Below the pieces are notes generated by a model that was given only the letters and a program-made list of their open reading frames with translations, was not told where the DNA came from and made no database searches. This document shows, in pieces, positions 48,754-61,037 of a stretch of DNA of 64,000 bases. The DNA is taken from positions 9,369,531 through 9,433,530 of the forward strand of contig VXAI01000013.1 of assembly GCA_013399305.1 (NCBI GenBank). The letters run 5' to 3'. The translations under genes and the position numbers were made by a program. This stretch comes from Rostratula benghalensis. Lineage: Eukaryota; Chordata; Aves; Charadriiformes; Rostratulidae. Position 1 is the stretch's first letter. Every line of letters starts with the position of its first letter.

Positions 48754-51700
48754 GAGGAAAACACATATCCTTTATTTTTAATCTCTCAGATTGTTAGCTT
48801 GTCTTGTAAAATCTTTTCTTAAAACATGCTTCTTTAAATTATTCAAGTTTGAAAATATACTTTTCCAAAGGAAAATAAATGGAATTACTTAGGGAATTAA
48901 CGTATTTTGGTTAACAACAGAATATGTTTTAAAAGTCAGCACAGAAGTTCTATGTTTGCTAGTAAGAACTTTTTGATGTTATAAAGCTTTTTGCATTTCA
49001 TCATCAAAAGGCATATGCAGCACACTGAAATTCAAACTCTTAAAATTCTGTAAAATAACTACCCTAATTGGCATTTGACTTCATCATTTTGGTAGAGCTA
49101 CATCAACAATTTTTTATCCCAGCTACATGGCAAGAATAAGTCATTTTTTCCTCACATACCATCCCCAGAAAGGAGGTTTACTGGAGGGCCAAAATCATTG
49201 CATTCCGTTCCTAAATATAAGATGGTACAGTTTCAGTTCTCCCTTGGGCCAAAGAGGTGAAGAAGTCACCAAAGGATGGCTACACATAGCTTTTCCCCCC
49301 AGGAAAGTCCATCTCCCCTTCTCCAGCTCTTCTGTAGATGTCCCGAGCTCTGCCTCCATCCCAGCAAGCAGAGAGGACAGGAAAGCAGGCAAGAAGCAGA
49401 AACCCCTTTAGGAGAGGTGACATCTGCCATCAGTCCTACACAGACCATACTGGCAACTCCTCCAAAACCCAGTAACTGCCCAACTCTGGCTTTGGAAACA
49501 AGCAGTCAATGTGGTTTTGTAGGAATGTTCTGTATCAGAAATCAGTATCTACCAAAACAGGAGAGATTCGTAAAGGAAGCTTATGCACTCTTTGAACTGC
49601 AGACAAGTTAAGATTAGCTGAAAATTCAGTGCCACAGATATACAGAAACAGAAATATAGAATAATCAGACTGTACCTCAAACCATTCAAAATGTTTTATG
49701 TATAGAATATACCATATGCAGTATTGAGTCATCTCTAAGTAATGTTGGTCAAGTTCAATTAAGTAGAACACATAATTTCAGTGAACTGCAATCACCATTG
49801 TTTCAAATTAGCATAAGTACAATATTAATTAAGCATTCTTAGAAAGTAAGACGAATTAGGTGTGAAGGAGAATATGAAGTATCTATGATTAAAAAAAAAC
49901 TCCTTGCAAATCTTCTGCAACACTGTTATTATAGACTAATTTTTTTTCTTAATTTGACATGCTAAAGGTTACTTCCCATCACATGTGTAAGACACTAGAG
50001 AATCTTTAGACCAATATATCACAGTATGACAACACCATCATATCAGGCAACTAAGCATGTCTCTTTTGCCATCTACCACTTCTGTCAGCTACCCCGAGCA
50101 GTTCACTAAATCTTCCAGTGGAAAACCATAACATGCCATCATTTATGTTCAAATTACATGCTTTTTAATCAGGATCTGGTAAACAAGCTCTGAAGCACTC
50201 CATTAAAGCTGTCCAGAAGTTTTGCAATCACTTTCCTTGAATTAGACAACATGTGCGAGGCAGTCATTAATTGACCAGAAGGCATACAATGAGGTCTTAG
50301 TTCTGTATTTAGTATTCATGTCATTTTGTGCATCTCTTGACCACACCATTTTTAATACATTGACAGTTTTGTAATGGTAATGCTGGACAGCTTTGTCAAA
50401 TGGGTATCTGCAAACTGTGACCTGCAGGTGGGACAACAGTTCAGAAATCCCATCGGAACAGGCAGCAAAGGAAACACGAGATGGCTATTTCTGCTGAAAG
50501 GGCTTAGCTTTTTAACAGCTAACCCTGCAGACTTCCCACTGTAGGGGGGCTTCACTCAGCTCTGCTGATGAAGAAACCTGGGTAAGGTAACAGCATTAAC
50601 ATGGGTGTCAGTTCTCTACAGACTGTCCTAAAACCTGTAATGGCATGTCCAGCTAACACAGTTTGCCTTCCAGGGCCTTCCTACAAACCTCTTCAAGACC
50701 TACAAATAAATAAAAAAGAAAAACAAACAAATTAAGAGCTTTCAGAAGTTTTCTTTCTCCTTTTGTTCCATGAACCTCCACTTCTCAAAATGAACAAGCA
50801 GTAACTACCAGAAAATCCACCAGAAAAACTACCAGGAGAATCCCTGCTATAAAAAGTTTCACTGGTTCTTTTTTTTGCAAAATAAATGAGGATCATGTTA
50901 TAAAGTAAAGGACTAGTTTTACTTAAGTTTGTGTCAAATGTTGGCAGGAACAGAGATGCAGGTTAAATAACGGGGAGAGGTAGACAGGTTTTTGTTGCAT
51001 TCTTTTATCGAGCCAATTAACTACAAAAGGAAAAGCCACAGCATTATACAAGGAAGATTTTCTTCATGCTTGTTCCGTTTCAGAGAAGACTGCTTCACTT
51101 TGTCTGTATTTTCTCCTCCTCTGGGTTGTCTGTGCTTTTAAATGTGACACGTAATATGTCTGTCAATCTAGTCTGGTTTTGGTTCTCTTTAATTTCTTTG
51201 CACCAGAGCCCCATAATCCTCGAGAGATCCTTCCCATGAGAACCACAGCCAGAGAGCAGCAATCTCAGGACTTGCCCAACAGTTTGGATCCTCCTCTGCT
51301 TCTACCACAGAGCACTGGGTTTTCTTCTACTCTGGTAGCTGAGCCCAGTCAGGACTGGTTTCAGAAACAGCTTTGAGAGAAAACAGACTCCACGTATCAC
51401 TTATCCTGCTGCTTCTCATTCCCATCTCTACCACTGGATGTCCCATCTCAGATTTCTTGTACCAGCCCACACGGCATGCACCAGAATCCTTTTTTAGAAA
51501 TCATGAGAGAGAAGTTAAGCAGAGGATAGGATTTACATTGAGGAGAAGGAGAGTTGAAGATTTCTACCTGGAAAAGATGACAGGTAGGCAAGACAGTGAT
51601 GTGATGATAACTGCTGTTCCTGAAGTCTGCATCACCATGCATGACTTAGGATGGATATAATGCAGTAAAGAGATGGAAGTTAGTAAGAAGATACCTTACC

Positions 51701-52019
51701 TCCAGGACCATTAGTTTAGTTGAGAATGGAGACTCAAGGAAGACAGAACCTTCCTAATTTCAATCGTATTACTATCACCAGTGCTGGGAAAGCAAATCAC
51801 TATCCAAAAATCCCAGCTCATAACGAAGCCTTAATGAAACTTTCAGACCATACCACTTCCTTGGCACAGAAAGCTGATGGAGGGAAGACTAAAAGAGTTG
51901 CCAGATTTAAACACTGACAGATTTTGGCAAGCTGTAGCATTGCCGGTAGACTTCTGAATCTAAACTTCTGAATCTTATTCCATCAGCCTAAGACCATCAG
52001 AGGCCCAATGGAAGAAAAC

Positions 52020-52097
52020 TTTTTTTTTTTTCCCCAACCAACTATTTTGAGAGACCAAGCAGTTGTTGAGAAATAAATGAAAAAAAAAAAAAAAAAT
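52020..52097. repeat. T12 ... A18 snap-back tract
   Basis: Twelve T residues (52020-52031) and eighteen A residues (52080-52097) flank 48 bases whose ends are themselves partly complementary (CCAACCAACT against AGTTGTTG). AATAAA lies at 52072-52077, three bases before the A-run. The whole could fold into an imperfect hairpin of about 78 nt. It may be two unrelated homopolymers. Confidence 0.5.
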
Positions 52098-52499
52098 ATA
52101 TTCCCTGAACCAAAGTTATGGTTTTTTTAAAATCCAACAATAGCTCCACTCAATTCCACGTGCTCAGACATCTTCAAAATTAGGGGGATTAAAGGAAATC
52201 ATACACATGTAATGGATGCCTCCTTTGCATCTCATCTCTCATTTGGGATAAAAAATGCTGGTAGAACAAGAAAAATTATTTGAACATGGAAGATGAGTGT
52301 GTCAGGAAATCAGGGGTGCCTGGCAGTAGTAAAGAAACAAAGCATGAAGGAATGGCAAGAAGTGATCAGCATATGACATGCAGAGCATACCTACACAACA
52401 TTTATCAAATTATCTAGAAAAAAACATGTCCATTACAACAAGAAGTAATATGTGTATGTATGCTGTATGTAGCAACAAATAAAGTTTTGTAGGACAGGG

Positions 52500-52990
52500 A
52501 ACCCCTTCCTGGGAAACAGTAACTATGAAAGAGCTATGGTGGTTAATTAGCATGAGTATGAACCAGCATGGTCAAAGGACTAACGTAGTCCCTTGATGTA
52601 TAACCAAGGAAATGTAATTGAGAAGTGATGCTACCTGAACAATTGACACTGGTGCCACTCCTACCAAAACAGTGTCACCACCCTGACAGCCACAATTCAA
52701 ATGGGACACTTCTCAAATGGGCAGGATTCACAGAATACACTTCAAGTACCACTAAATGACTGGAAAACAGGCCTGGCAGTGAAAAGGTAGAAGATGATTT
52801 AACTGCAGCCTGTAAGTACCCAAATGAAGCTTAGCGACACTGTTATTCTCCTTCTCTAAGGTGTAACAACATCCTAGAAAGCTGAAGCAAGACAAATTCT
52901 GGTAAGAATTTAGGGACAACCTAATTTTGCTAACCACTACAGCAGGCTACTGAGGGCTACAAAGGGCTTTCCTTCACTGCAAGTTTTCCC
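52500..52990 (+). mobile_element. Ancient CR1 LINE ORF2 fragment
   Basis: Plus-strand, very old CR1. Blocks in order are 'ggaaccccttcctgggaaac', 'gaaagagctatggtggtta', 'atgagtatgaaccagcatgg', 'cacaattcaaatgggacact', 'agcaagacaaattctgg' and 'ccactacagcaggctactga', followed by 'ccttcactgcaagttttccc'. These track the CR1 ORF2 region downstream of the RT core to the conserved tryptophan-containing tail. Divergence and indels are heavy and no frame survives. It is recognisable only from the order of blocks, so the 5' edge is uncertain. Confidence 0.75.
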
Positions 52991-53472
52991 TCTCTTTATC
53001 CCCCTCCTCCGCTGAGATCAGCTGTCTTTCTACAGGGTATGATTTACTCCAACATTTATTGGCCTTAAAGCAGAAACGGAGGAAGTCCTCACCACAAAGC
53101 AAGTCATACCCGAAGATTACAGTGGTTCTTTACTGGCTTAAAAGCTGTTAAAGTAGGACAACAATAGCTCAAACTTCTTTTAATCCTTTATGCCCTCGTG
53201 ACACGCTCATCAGCAAGGAGCACCTGCCCGGGACTAAGACCCTGCTCTACTCAGCGCTGTATAAACACAACGTATAGGTAATCCCTGCATGGGAAAGCTG
53301 AAAACCCAAACATATGACACAAGACAAAACAGGTGGATTCAGAGGGAGAGCGTGAGGAAACAAGGAAACAATACAGGTCAGCAGGAAAGGCAGAAGCCCG
53401 CCCATCCACGGCCCATCCATTGTCACGTTTTCTGTAGGCGACACAGCAAGGGAGAGTTTTAATGAGGGATTT

Positions 53473-53696
53473 GAAGTCAGAGAAGTTTAGACCAAAAATA
53501 ATTTTGAGTAGTGAGGATAATTACCAGTGGAGCAAGTTACCAAGGGCTGTCATGTGGTCTCCATCACCAGGAGTATTTTAAAACAGCGTTGATTTTTTTC
53601 CCCAGAAAAGATATGCTCTACTTCAAATAGAAATTAATTCAAGAAGTTCTATAGCTACTGTTACGCTGAAGATCACAATAGTCCCCTCTGGCTCTA
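53473..53696 (+). mobile_element. Ancient CR1 LINE 3' end
   Basis: Plus-strand old CR1 tail. 'caagttaccaagggctg', 'gtggtctccatcaccaggag', 'aaagatatgctctacttcaa', 'gttctatagctactgttac' and the terminal 'agatcacaatagtcccctct' followed by 'ggc' match, in order, the 3' end of old sauropsid CR1/L3-like elements. Its content overlaps the end of the 52500-52990 copy, so it is a separate insertion rather than its continuation. Confidence 0.75.
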
Positions 53697-54299
53697 CAGT
53701 CTGCATTTTCCAAGTTACTCTCGCCCCTTTAAAAAAATGTATCATAATCTCATGTTAAACAAAATTAAGGTCAGTTTATGCAGTCCCACAAAACCAATAC
53801 AATTATTTATAAGATGCATCAGCTACAAAACATCCCAGAATTTTTATACTTTTTTTTTTTTTTCCCTGGCATGAAATAAGTAAACATATAGAGAAATAGA
53901 CTTCACTAAACCCACATGCCTACTATACAATTAGGTCACTTAAAGAGTTGAATGAATTGTCGAGTTCCCCAATGAGGATCATAAAAAACCAAGAAAAAAT
54001 TGACAGTGTCACACTCATGCGGCACAATTTACTTTGGAGAAATAAAATGAAACACAGAGAAAGACAGCCAAAGTCTAGAATGTTCAAGGAGAAAGCAAGC
54101 TGCAAACCATCCATTCTGAAAAGATGGAAACTACTTGAAAGCAAGTTAAAATAATATATGTATCTAACAGGAAGCAGTGTAAAGAAAATACTTATACATA
54201 TTACAAAAATAAAATATATGTATCATCCATGTTAAAACATTCTTCAAGTTCTCAAGCTTGCAAGCCAAGGAGCTTCGGACAATACTTGGTTAGCCATAA

Positions 54300-54412
54300 A
54301 ATCACAGAATAGCTGAAGCTGGCCAGGACCTTGGTAGGTCTCTAGTCCAATCCTGCTCATAGTAGGCTCAACTATGAGATCAGACCAGGTTGCTCAGGAC
54401 TATCAAGGGGTC
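54300..54412 (-). mobile_element. CR1 LINE 3' stub
   Basis: Minus-strand CR1 of only about 110 bases. AATCACAGAATAGCTGAAGC is followed by 'tggccaggaccttggtaggt', 'ctagtccaatcctgctcat' and 'gaccaggttgctcagga'. This wording (a 'gctgaagctggccaggacc' tail) fits an avian CR1 subfamily different from the 32479 copy. Confidence 0.85.
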
Positions 54413-56199
54413 AAGAATTTAATACTCAACTCAAAATTGAGTAGGAAACAAGGACTTAGCATCCCTGATAGAATGACCTTCATAACCACATTAAGCATAC
54501 AACCAAACAGTTTTATAACAAACGTAAATTTGTGTTTATCATCTACTTATTAATACATTTGAAAAAATTGTGTTTGTGATCCACCTAAAACTACTCTGTT
54601 GGAAAGGTTTTAAATCAGCCAATGTAGTCCTTTTCAGATCTTACTATATACCCAACTGCACAGTGGTTCCTTTTAAGAGCAAGCTCACGTTGCTGGACAA
54701 ATTCCAGAATTACCTAAACAGCATAGCTTTGAGCATTACAGTGCCTATCTTCCCAATAGCAAAATTTTGAACTAATCAGCCATAGTTGGCATCTATGAAA
54801 TGCTTGGAATAAAAAAAGTTGGTTGAGTAAAAAAAGTCTGTAAAATAATGAGGGGGGTAGGGGGTGGAGGTGTATTGTAGATGTTTTCTAAAATGGCTTA
54901 ACTAACTTTAAAAGTATTCAATGTGATAAACAATACATTAAGGAAGTAATAGTGAGCACAGTAAAAATGTAAGAGGAAAGTGAAGCCATGGTCAAATAGT
55001 TAAAAGAGACAATGGGAAATGCCCTATTACTGTATATGCATAAAAAGCCACCATGTTACTGGGAATATAATCTCCTAACAAGGTATCATATTGCAAAGAT
55101 AACAAATCAGCATTCTGAAGTGTCCTCTATAGGTCAAAACACATACCATCTTGGACTACTTTTTAAAAATTTCTTTTGCATTTTCACTGTCATAGACGTA
55201 AAATATAATAACACAACTGGAGTTGCTAAAGGTGACCAAACTTTGTAATGCTTTTCCAGACACATATTTGAGGATGTCATATATATATGGTCAACATATA
55301 TATTTGTCTTGTGAGTAGAAATGAACTCTAGTAAGAGCTTTCACCTTCACAGCATTTGTAGGGAGTGCATTTGGATCATTCTTCACACTTGGCAGCCAAG
55401 AACATTTAGTTCATTCCTGTTTTTAAACATCTTAAGATGGGTATCTTGAAGGATTGAGAAAAACAGAGGAATGTGCCAAACTAACATATACACAGACTAC
55501 ATATATGGAAAATCTGTAAGAGGCAGCTTTTTATCTTTTGAGTAGTAAACAACAAGTAATAAGCATCTTTTGGGATAATATACCACAACCACATTACACA
55601 CACCATCGGTGACATGGAGCAGTACAACCGTTTATTTTGAGGTAGGTGTGATGAATCCTTCACCTAAGCAAAGCTCCATCTGCTACACAATGAAACACAT
55701 TGAGTCTAGACACCTTTCCAACAATCCAAAATTTAGTGGTTTGAACATGTTTCCAGGTAATCCCAGATCAAATGGTATTAATACAGACATTTGATAATGA
55801 GACACTGATGTACCGTGAACCAGAACTCAAATGAGAATTCACTTCATGGCTACCACATGGATCAGGCTCAATTTGCAATTTTAAGACTCTGCATGGAGGT
55901 AGCTACACCTTTGTATCTGCCAGCTACAGGAAAAAATAGTCTTGGGAACCATCTAAAGAAACTGACTGTATCCATACAAAAGCAAGACCCCTTTTGACAT
56001 TGAAGCAATTAAGGAGTTTCTATCCCAGAAGCATGGGACCTTGGAGGAGGAAAAGGGAAAACTTAAAAAAAATTCCAGATTAAAGAAAGCATTGGAAACC
56101 AAGTTTTAAAAATCTTGAAATACTATACTGAAAATATATACGTATCTGCCAATCTCTTAGAAACCCATTCTTGCAACACAGAAGAGAGACTTCTGAATG
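54413..56199. other. Unannotated unique sequence
   Basis: No gene or interspersed repeat recognised. It contains a G-rich stretch at 54851-54870 and an AT microsatellite at 55279-55306. Confidence 0.55.
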
Positions 56200-56408
56200 T
56201 AACTATCTGAACATAAGGAAACACATTTTTATTGTGAGGTAGCTGAAAAATGGAGCAGGTTGTCCAGAGATGTTGTAAACTCTGTCCCTGGAGATACTCA
56301 GAATTCAACTGGACAAGGTCCAGGACAAACTGCTGTAACTTGCTTAAGAAAGACAGTTGGACTAGGCCATCTTCAGATTTCCCTTCTAACCTCAACTGAT
56401 TCTGTGAA
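56200..56408 (+). mobile_element. CR1 LINE 3' fragment
   Basis: Plus-strand CR1. 'gaacataaggaaacacattt', 'gagcaggttgtccagagatg', 'gtccctggagatactcagaa', 'gttggactaggccatcttca' and 'cccttctaacctcaactgat' then 'tctgtga' match the ORF2 end and 3' end of an avian CR1 of the type that ends 'cctcaaccattctgtgatt'. It is complete at the 3' end and truncated at the 5' end. Confidence 0.9.
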
Positions 56409-56447
56409 CTTCATGGAAGACTATGAAAGTTAATATTCACTAAAAGC

Positions 56448-56507
56448 ATGGAACTCAATGATCTTTAACGTTCCTTCCAACCTGAACCATTCTATGATTC
56501 TATGATC
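56448..56507 (+). mobile_element. CR1 LINE terminal 60-bp stub
   Basis: A second CR1 3' tip, in the same orientation and only 40 bases after the previous one. 'actcaatgatctttaacgtt' then 'ccttccaacctgaaccat' is followed by clean repeat units TTCTATGATTCTATGATC. Its better tail suggests a separate, younger insertion or a duplicated end. Confidence 0.9.
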
Positions 56508-58460
56508 TTAAGAACCAGACTTGCATCCATTTGATTCCTTAGTATATTAACCAGTTCTTCAAGCAACCTACAGAACTGAAAAGTGGGTTGGTCTTATAGG
56601 TAAACAGACCAGGATGAAACTTGGAGAAATCTTGAGTGATTCAACGCAGATACAGAAGACAGTGTGGGACAAAAGTCTCAATCAGGTGGACAGATAAGAA
56701 CAGCAGAATGGAAATATGGTCTGCTTCAAAAGTATCTCCTGAAAAGGTTTCTGCTACTGATGTTCCCTCTAGTAAAAAGAGTCATCCAGCTTTCAAAAGG
56801 TTAAGTAGCAACACTCACACTAACTTTTGGCATATTCCCAAAATTCTGCATTAGCAGATCTTGGAGGAGAGGCAGCAACATCCAATTATTCCATGTAAGG
56901 TGATTCAACTTAGTATCAAAATCATCTATATCATCCCAAGTGACTCTGTTAAATACAGCCCTTTTTGTTTTACCTCAAAGAGAACATTTATGGGAACAGG
57001 GGAAAGGTATGTATCATTCTACCTGGCCAAAGGAATAATAATAAATGCAACAGAGATTAAAACCATCCAGAAACTACATGAAAGGTCCAAACCTTTTCAT
57101 AATATCTGATTTAAATCTCTGAAAATCACTGAAAAGCTTCTCCCAGGGATATCAAACAGAAGTCTTCCATTCATGGTGCCTCAGGTTGAAGTGGCTCAGT
57201 TCATTTGGCAATACGGTTGGAACACCCCACAGATGGTACCAACAAGTTGTTCCAACACCTTGTACGGGCAACACCTGTGCCATTTGCAGAACTTACTTCC
57301 CAGAAAGGAGAATTAGAACTCATGCTAGCTTTGCCAGGTTATAGTTACATGTAGTTATAGTACATCTGACAGTTTCTCACTTGCACATGAATGTGATGGC
57401 CATGAGGAATTGGAATAGAACTTCTCAGGAGCTTGCTGACTTGAGCTCCAAGCCACTGATGCAGAGATCTTTAGACCACCATCCCCGAAATGCTGTCCAT
57501 CCAAGTGGACAAGAATAAAATAGTTTTAATTAGAAATAGAGAGATCCAGATGGGATATGAAAGAGTACTTTACGAAAGCCATTGCATCTGAGTAGTAATA
57601 TTTGATCTGTAGTGCCACTTAATTAGATAGTAATACTTAATGACCTTAGATTAATGGAAGTGTCTTCCTAGGTAGCATCCCAAACTCACACGTATGCCCA
57701 GTTTGCTTCAGTGGCAGTCTGGCGTGATGCACTACACTGCCACCATCTATTCCCAGGAGAGCCTACCAGGATTTTGCAAGGGAGAAACAGGGTCCAGCAA
57801 CTGAGCACTGCATGACTAGAACTGCAACCTAGAACGATTGTCAGATTATAAGAATATTCCGTACACTGGACATGAATTCAGTTCCTAAGCAGATACGAAA
57901 AGGTCTTAAAAGTCCGTTCTACCACAGTCTAATATGCAGGAAACGTGAAGGGACGTCCTTTTAAAATCAGCAAAGCCCTGGTTAAAAAGCAATCTCTGAA
58001 AAAACTGTAGGAATGAGGGTTTAGAGCTTTTGAGCACTAAAGGTCAGGAGAGATCTGGAAAAGTGATCTCTCATTTTTTCCTCAGACTTCATTGATGTTT
58101 TAAAGAAGGAAGCACAAATGTGCCATCTGGATATCTGGCATAGAAGATGGCTTATCAATCCTGGGTGGTAGACTGGCAGATTTTGGTATTATATACATAT
58201 ATATATATGTATTCCAGAAACAGAGAGGGCAAAAAACCCAAACTGATCAAGTGCATCTCTGGATATCCTCCTTCCTTAAGTCTCCTGGATCTCCTCACAT
58301 CAAGAAGAGAGATCTTCTCAGTGCAAGACCACAGTAATGGGACAGCCTCAGATGAGGAGCTGATACCCTTTGGCCAATAGACTTCTATGGCTCTTAAGAG
58401 TAGGAGAACTTGCTGAAAAGTGTCTCTATCCCTGATGTAGTGTTCCCACAGCAACTTCTC
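56508..58460. other. Unannotated unique sequence
   Basis: No gene or repeat recognised apart from a TA microsatellite at 58190-58212. Open frames at 56636-57109 encode nothing recognisable. Confidence 0.5.
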
Positions 58461-58620
58461 CGAATAACTTCTGTTGTGTTCAATTCTGAGTACTTCAAAG
58501 TACTGACGAACTTTAAAAAAAAAAATACTGTGAGGAAGTTATAAAATAAGGGACTAGAAATGAAGGCTTGGATGGATTAAGATTGGCTACACAAACTGTC
58601 AAGAATAAGGTGATAATCAC
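58461..58620 (+). mobile_element. Probable ancient CR1 LINE fragment
   Basis: Plus-strand. 'cttctgttgtgttcaattct' then 'gagtacttcaaagta' matches the CR1 ORF2 block that precedes the conserved Q-R-R-A region. 'gggactagaaatgaaggctt' and 'ggattaagattggct' follow in the expected order. It is short and decayed, so confidence is moderate. Confidence 0.55.
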
Positions 58621-59169
58621 CTTATGTTTCCAGTTGCATGGAAAATACCAAAGGGCAAAAAAAAAAAAAAGAAGCTACTTAGTTACAAGCTTTAACCAAC
58701 CTAACTACAGCAAGATGAATCAAAGGAGAAATTCAAAGGTAGTACTCCCATAGATATAAAACAACCAAGAAAAAATTAGTTTAAGAAGTATCAGGTACTA
58801 TTTTCAGTAACACTGAAGAAGGCACTTTATCTGAAAACAGCCTGGGGGATCTACCCAAGAATTAAACATGTAATGGAATTTAAACAAATAAAATAATTTT
58901 AAAAAGCTCCTCCTGAATTCCACATGCAAGTTTTCACATACTGTGCAACAAGCAAACATGGGGGGATTTACAGATCTAGTTAGGCAAAAAGATGAGCCTA
59001 AGATTGGAATGAACAATCTGAGTCGCCATGTGTAATCTTTTGCTATTTAAAGCAACTGTATCATGCCAATTTTGCTACTAAGATCCCCTCTTTGAAATCT
59101 CCTGTCCCCTTCACACTACTTCAATGCTCAGTTCTGTCTTGGATGCTCTCCCAGATTTAGCTAGGACTA

Positions 59170-59435
59170 GTTTACACTCATTTGTACTTGTTCTAACAAT
59201 GTCCCTCAGCTTAAACAGCTCTTCTCCCTCCCTGATATCTTCTCTGTCTTTCCCTAACATCCTTAGAAATATGAAAGAGAAGTCATATCCTCTCTCGGTT
59301 TTTGTTTCATTAAGCCAAATGTGTCACACTTTCTTAGTCTCATCTTGCAAGATAAGCTTTCCATTTCCTGATCACCCTCGCAGCCCATCTCTCTTGCTGT
59401 TCCAATATGAATTCATTTGTCCTGGGGAAGAAAAA
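59170..59435 (-). mobile_element. Ancient CR1 LINE ORF2 C-terminal fragment
   Basis: Minus-strand. On the plus strand it reads 'tccctcagcttaaacagctc' then 'ttctccctccctgatatctt', 'gagaagtcatatcctctctc', 'ttaagccaaatgtgtcac', 'tcttgcaagataagctttcc' and 'tgttccaatatgaattcat'. This is the reverse of the old CR1 ORF2 end; the minus strand translates to a recognisable ESLSCKMRLRK-like version of the 'L-S-x-E-x-R-L-R-x-L' block. It is frameshifted and truncated at both ends, and belongs to an older subfamily than the 19543 copy. Confidence 0.75.
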
Positions 59436-59560
59436 GAAAAGTGTTAGGACTAGTAGCCTGTTCATCCCTCCCAGTTTATGCCTATCTTCAATATGTTGTT
59501 GTGTCATGTCCCCAGTTACAGTTCAGATTTAGTAAAGTGGTTTTTTACACCATAGGTAGG

Positions 59561-59602
59561 AAAAAAAAAAACAAAAAAACCCAACCAAACCCAACCAAAC
59601 CA
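59561..59602. repeat. A-tract and CCAAAC-type repeat
   Basis: Two A-runs separated by one C run into CCCAACCAAA repeated twice. It is a low-complexity tract. Confidence 0.8.
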
Positions 59603-61019
59603 ATTACAGATTACATAATATTATTGCAGACATGATAATGAACTACTGTTTATAAAAACTAACTTCGGGAAAAGAGCACAGAGTGCTTATTCGTATCATA
59701 TGCAAGTAGTATGTGATCTTTCACAACCAAGTGACCACCAAGAAAATTACGCCTGCTTCTTAGAACTTTAATAAATTATATCCATTCTGGTAACCCATAC
59801 ATTTTTATCTGCAAGGATGTTGTAAACCGAATTTTCAGATTCTGCATATAACCATGCATTCAGAGAAACTGATATAGCATAGGTTGTGTAGCTCAGTAAC
59901 CTAAAAAGCAGATCTGAAGTAAGAAGCTGATCTGAACTGAAACTCATGTCAACTTAACGTGTATCTAACTACTTGTGACCAAACAAAGAGTTTGGAGTTA
60001 GTGGACAGTGGAGAAGTTCACTGCACATACCCCACTACAGGCCAAGCCCTCCAGCTAGAACAGGTCAGGGATTGAAGAGAGTGCACATAGAGGTAGCTTT
60101 GCTCATCCCTTCCTTCTCTGGGAAGTTTCTCCTTAATATTCCAGCTTTCCCACACAAACAAAGGCACAGCAAACCCCCAAAGATGAGGCATGGGTGTTAC
60201 AGTAATGGCAGCATCTGGTAGTGTAGAGGGAAGTACTCTGTCTACAGTTTGAAGCTTGGGGAATTCAGGCAGCTGATGTCCACACAACATCTGACGTCAT
60301 TCCCCTTCCTGGAGTCACCAATTACCAACAACCACACGAGCAACTCCTGAATCTACAGACACACACACACATTGTGCAAAAGCGATGGCATCCATATACA
60401 AACTTGCACAAAATCTTCATTTACACAGTTTCAACCCCTGTTACGTTTTACAGATCACTCAAGACTGACTCGGTTAAAAAGTGGTGTAATTACTTGTAAT
60501 CATAAACATTCAGCAAGTAATTACTAAAATCAATTACATGTCCAAAAGACTGGAGTCCCGAATATAAATGAAGTCTTCACACGCAAGACATGCAACAAGT
60601 TATCACATCTCATATGGGAATACACATGAGCATTACTAAATACTACTCTCCCCCAAGCCAAGGTATTTATTATGACAAAATATTTAGTCTGTGTTTTGAA
60701 ACAGACTTTCATAAGCCAATGTTGTACCTTCCAAATATTTACATTTTTAAAGAATCAAAAACAAATGATCCTCTGCTATACACACACTCAAGTGTCAAGA
60801 CGATACCCATCCATCAGCCTGAAAATGAACAGACACGTAACAAAAGCCAGTTGTTGAACTCAGCACAGGTAATGCCTTCACAGTTACAGCTAGTAATGAA
60901 TGAACTTGCTGTAGTAGCGTTATTAGCTGATTAACAGATCAGATAATAACTCATCTGTTCATTTCCAGATGTTCTACCTTGAAAGTGCTCCAGAAAGAGA
61001 AATCTCAAACACACACCCC

Positions 61020-61037
61020 AAAAAAAAAAAAAAAAAA
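61020..61037. repeat. Poly-A tract (18)
   Basis: Eighteen A residues between two CACCCC-like segments. No AATAAA lies close upstream, so it is a simple homopolymer. Confidence 0.85.

Larger units (their letters stand above)
42820..52499. other. Unannotated unique sequence
   Basis: No gene or interspersed element recognised in 9.7 kb. A GC-moderate stretch from about 43400 to 47650 contains many short open frames with no recognisable product. Small features listed separately are the palindrome at 43238, the inverted repeat at 48410-48480, the A/C-rich tract at 48718 and the T-run/A-run pair at 52020-52097. Two trivial local duplications lie at 45724-45743 (TTGAATTGTC twice) and 51950-51975 (ACTTCTGAATCT twice). 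Confidence 0.55.

Noticed and set aside
49276..49611. 111-codon plus-strand frame
   Set aside because: Overlapped by frames on the minus strand over the same moderately GC-rich bases. Begins mid-sequence without splice or promoter signals and has no recognised domain.
51179..51660. Two overlapping plus-strand frames that look like a short two-gene operon
   Set aside because: The second begins at TTG, not ATG, and operons and TTG starts make no sense in this vertebrate sequence. No homology recognised.
54010..54095. Resemblance to an ancient MIR-like SINE (AATTTACTTTGGAGAAA and GAAACACAGAGAAAG)
   Set aside because: Only about 40 bases match loosely, the diagnostic tRNA-derived and core parts are missing, and MIR is rare in birds.
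54851..54870. G-rich run suggesting a G-quadruplex
   Set aside because: Only two runs of three or more G separated by a loop, plus two GG pairs; it does not meet the four-tract G3 rule.
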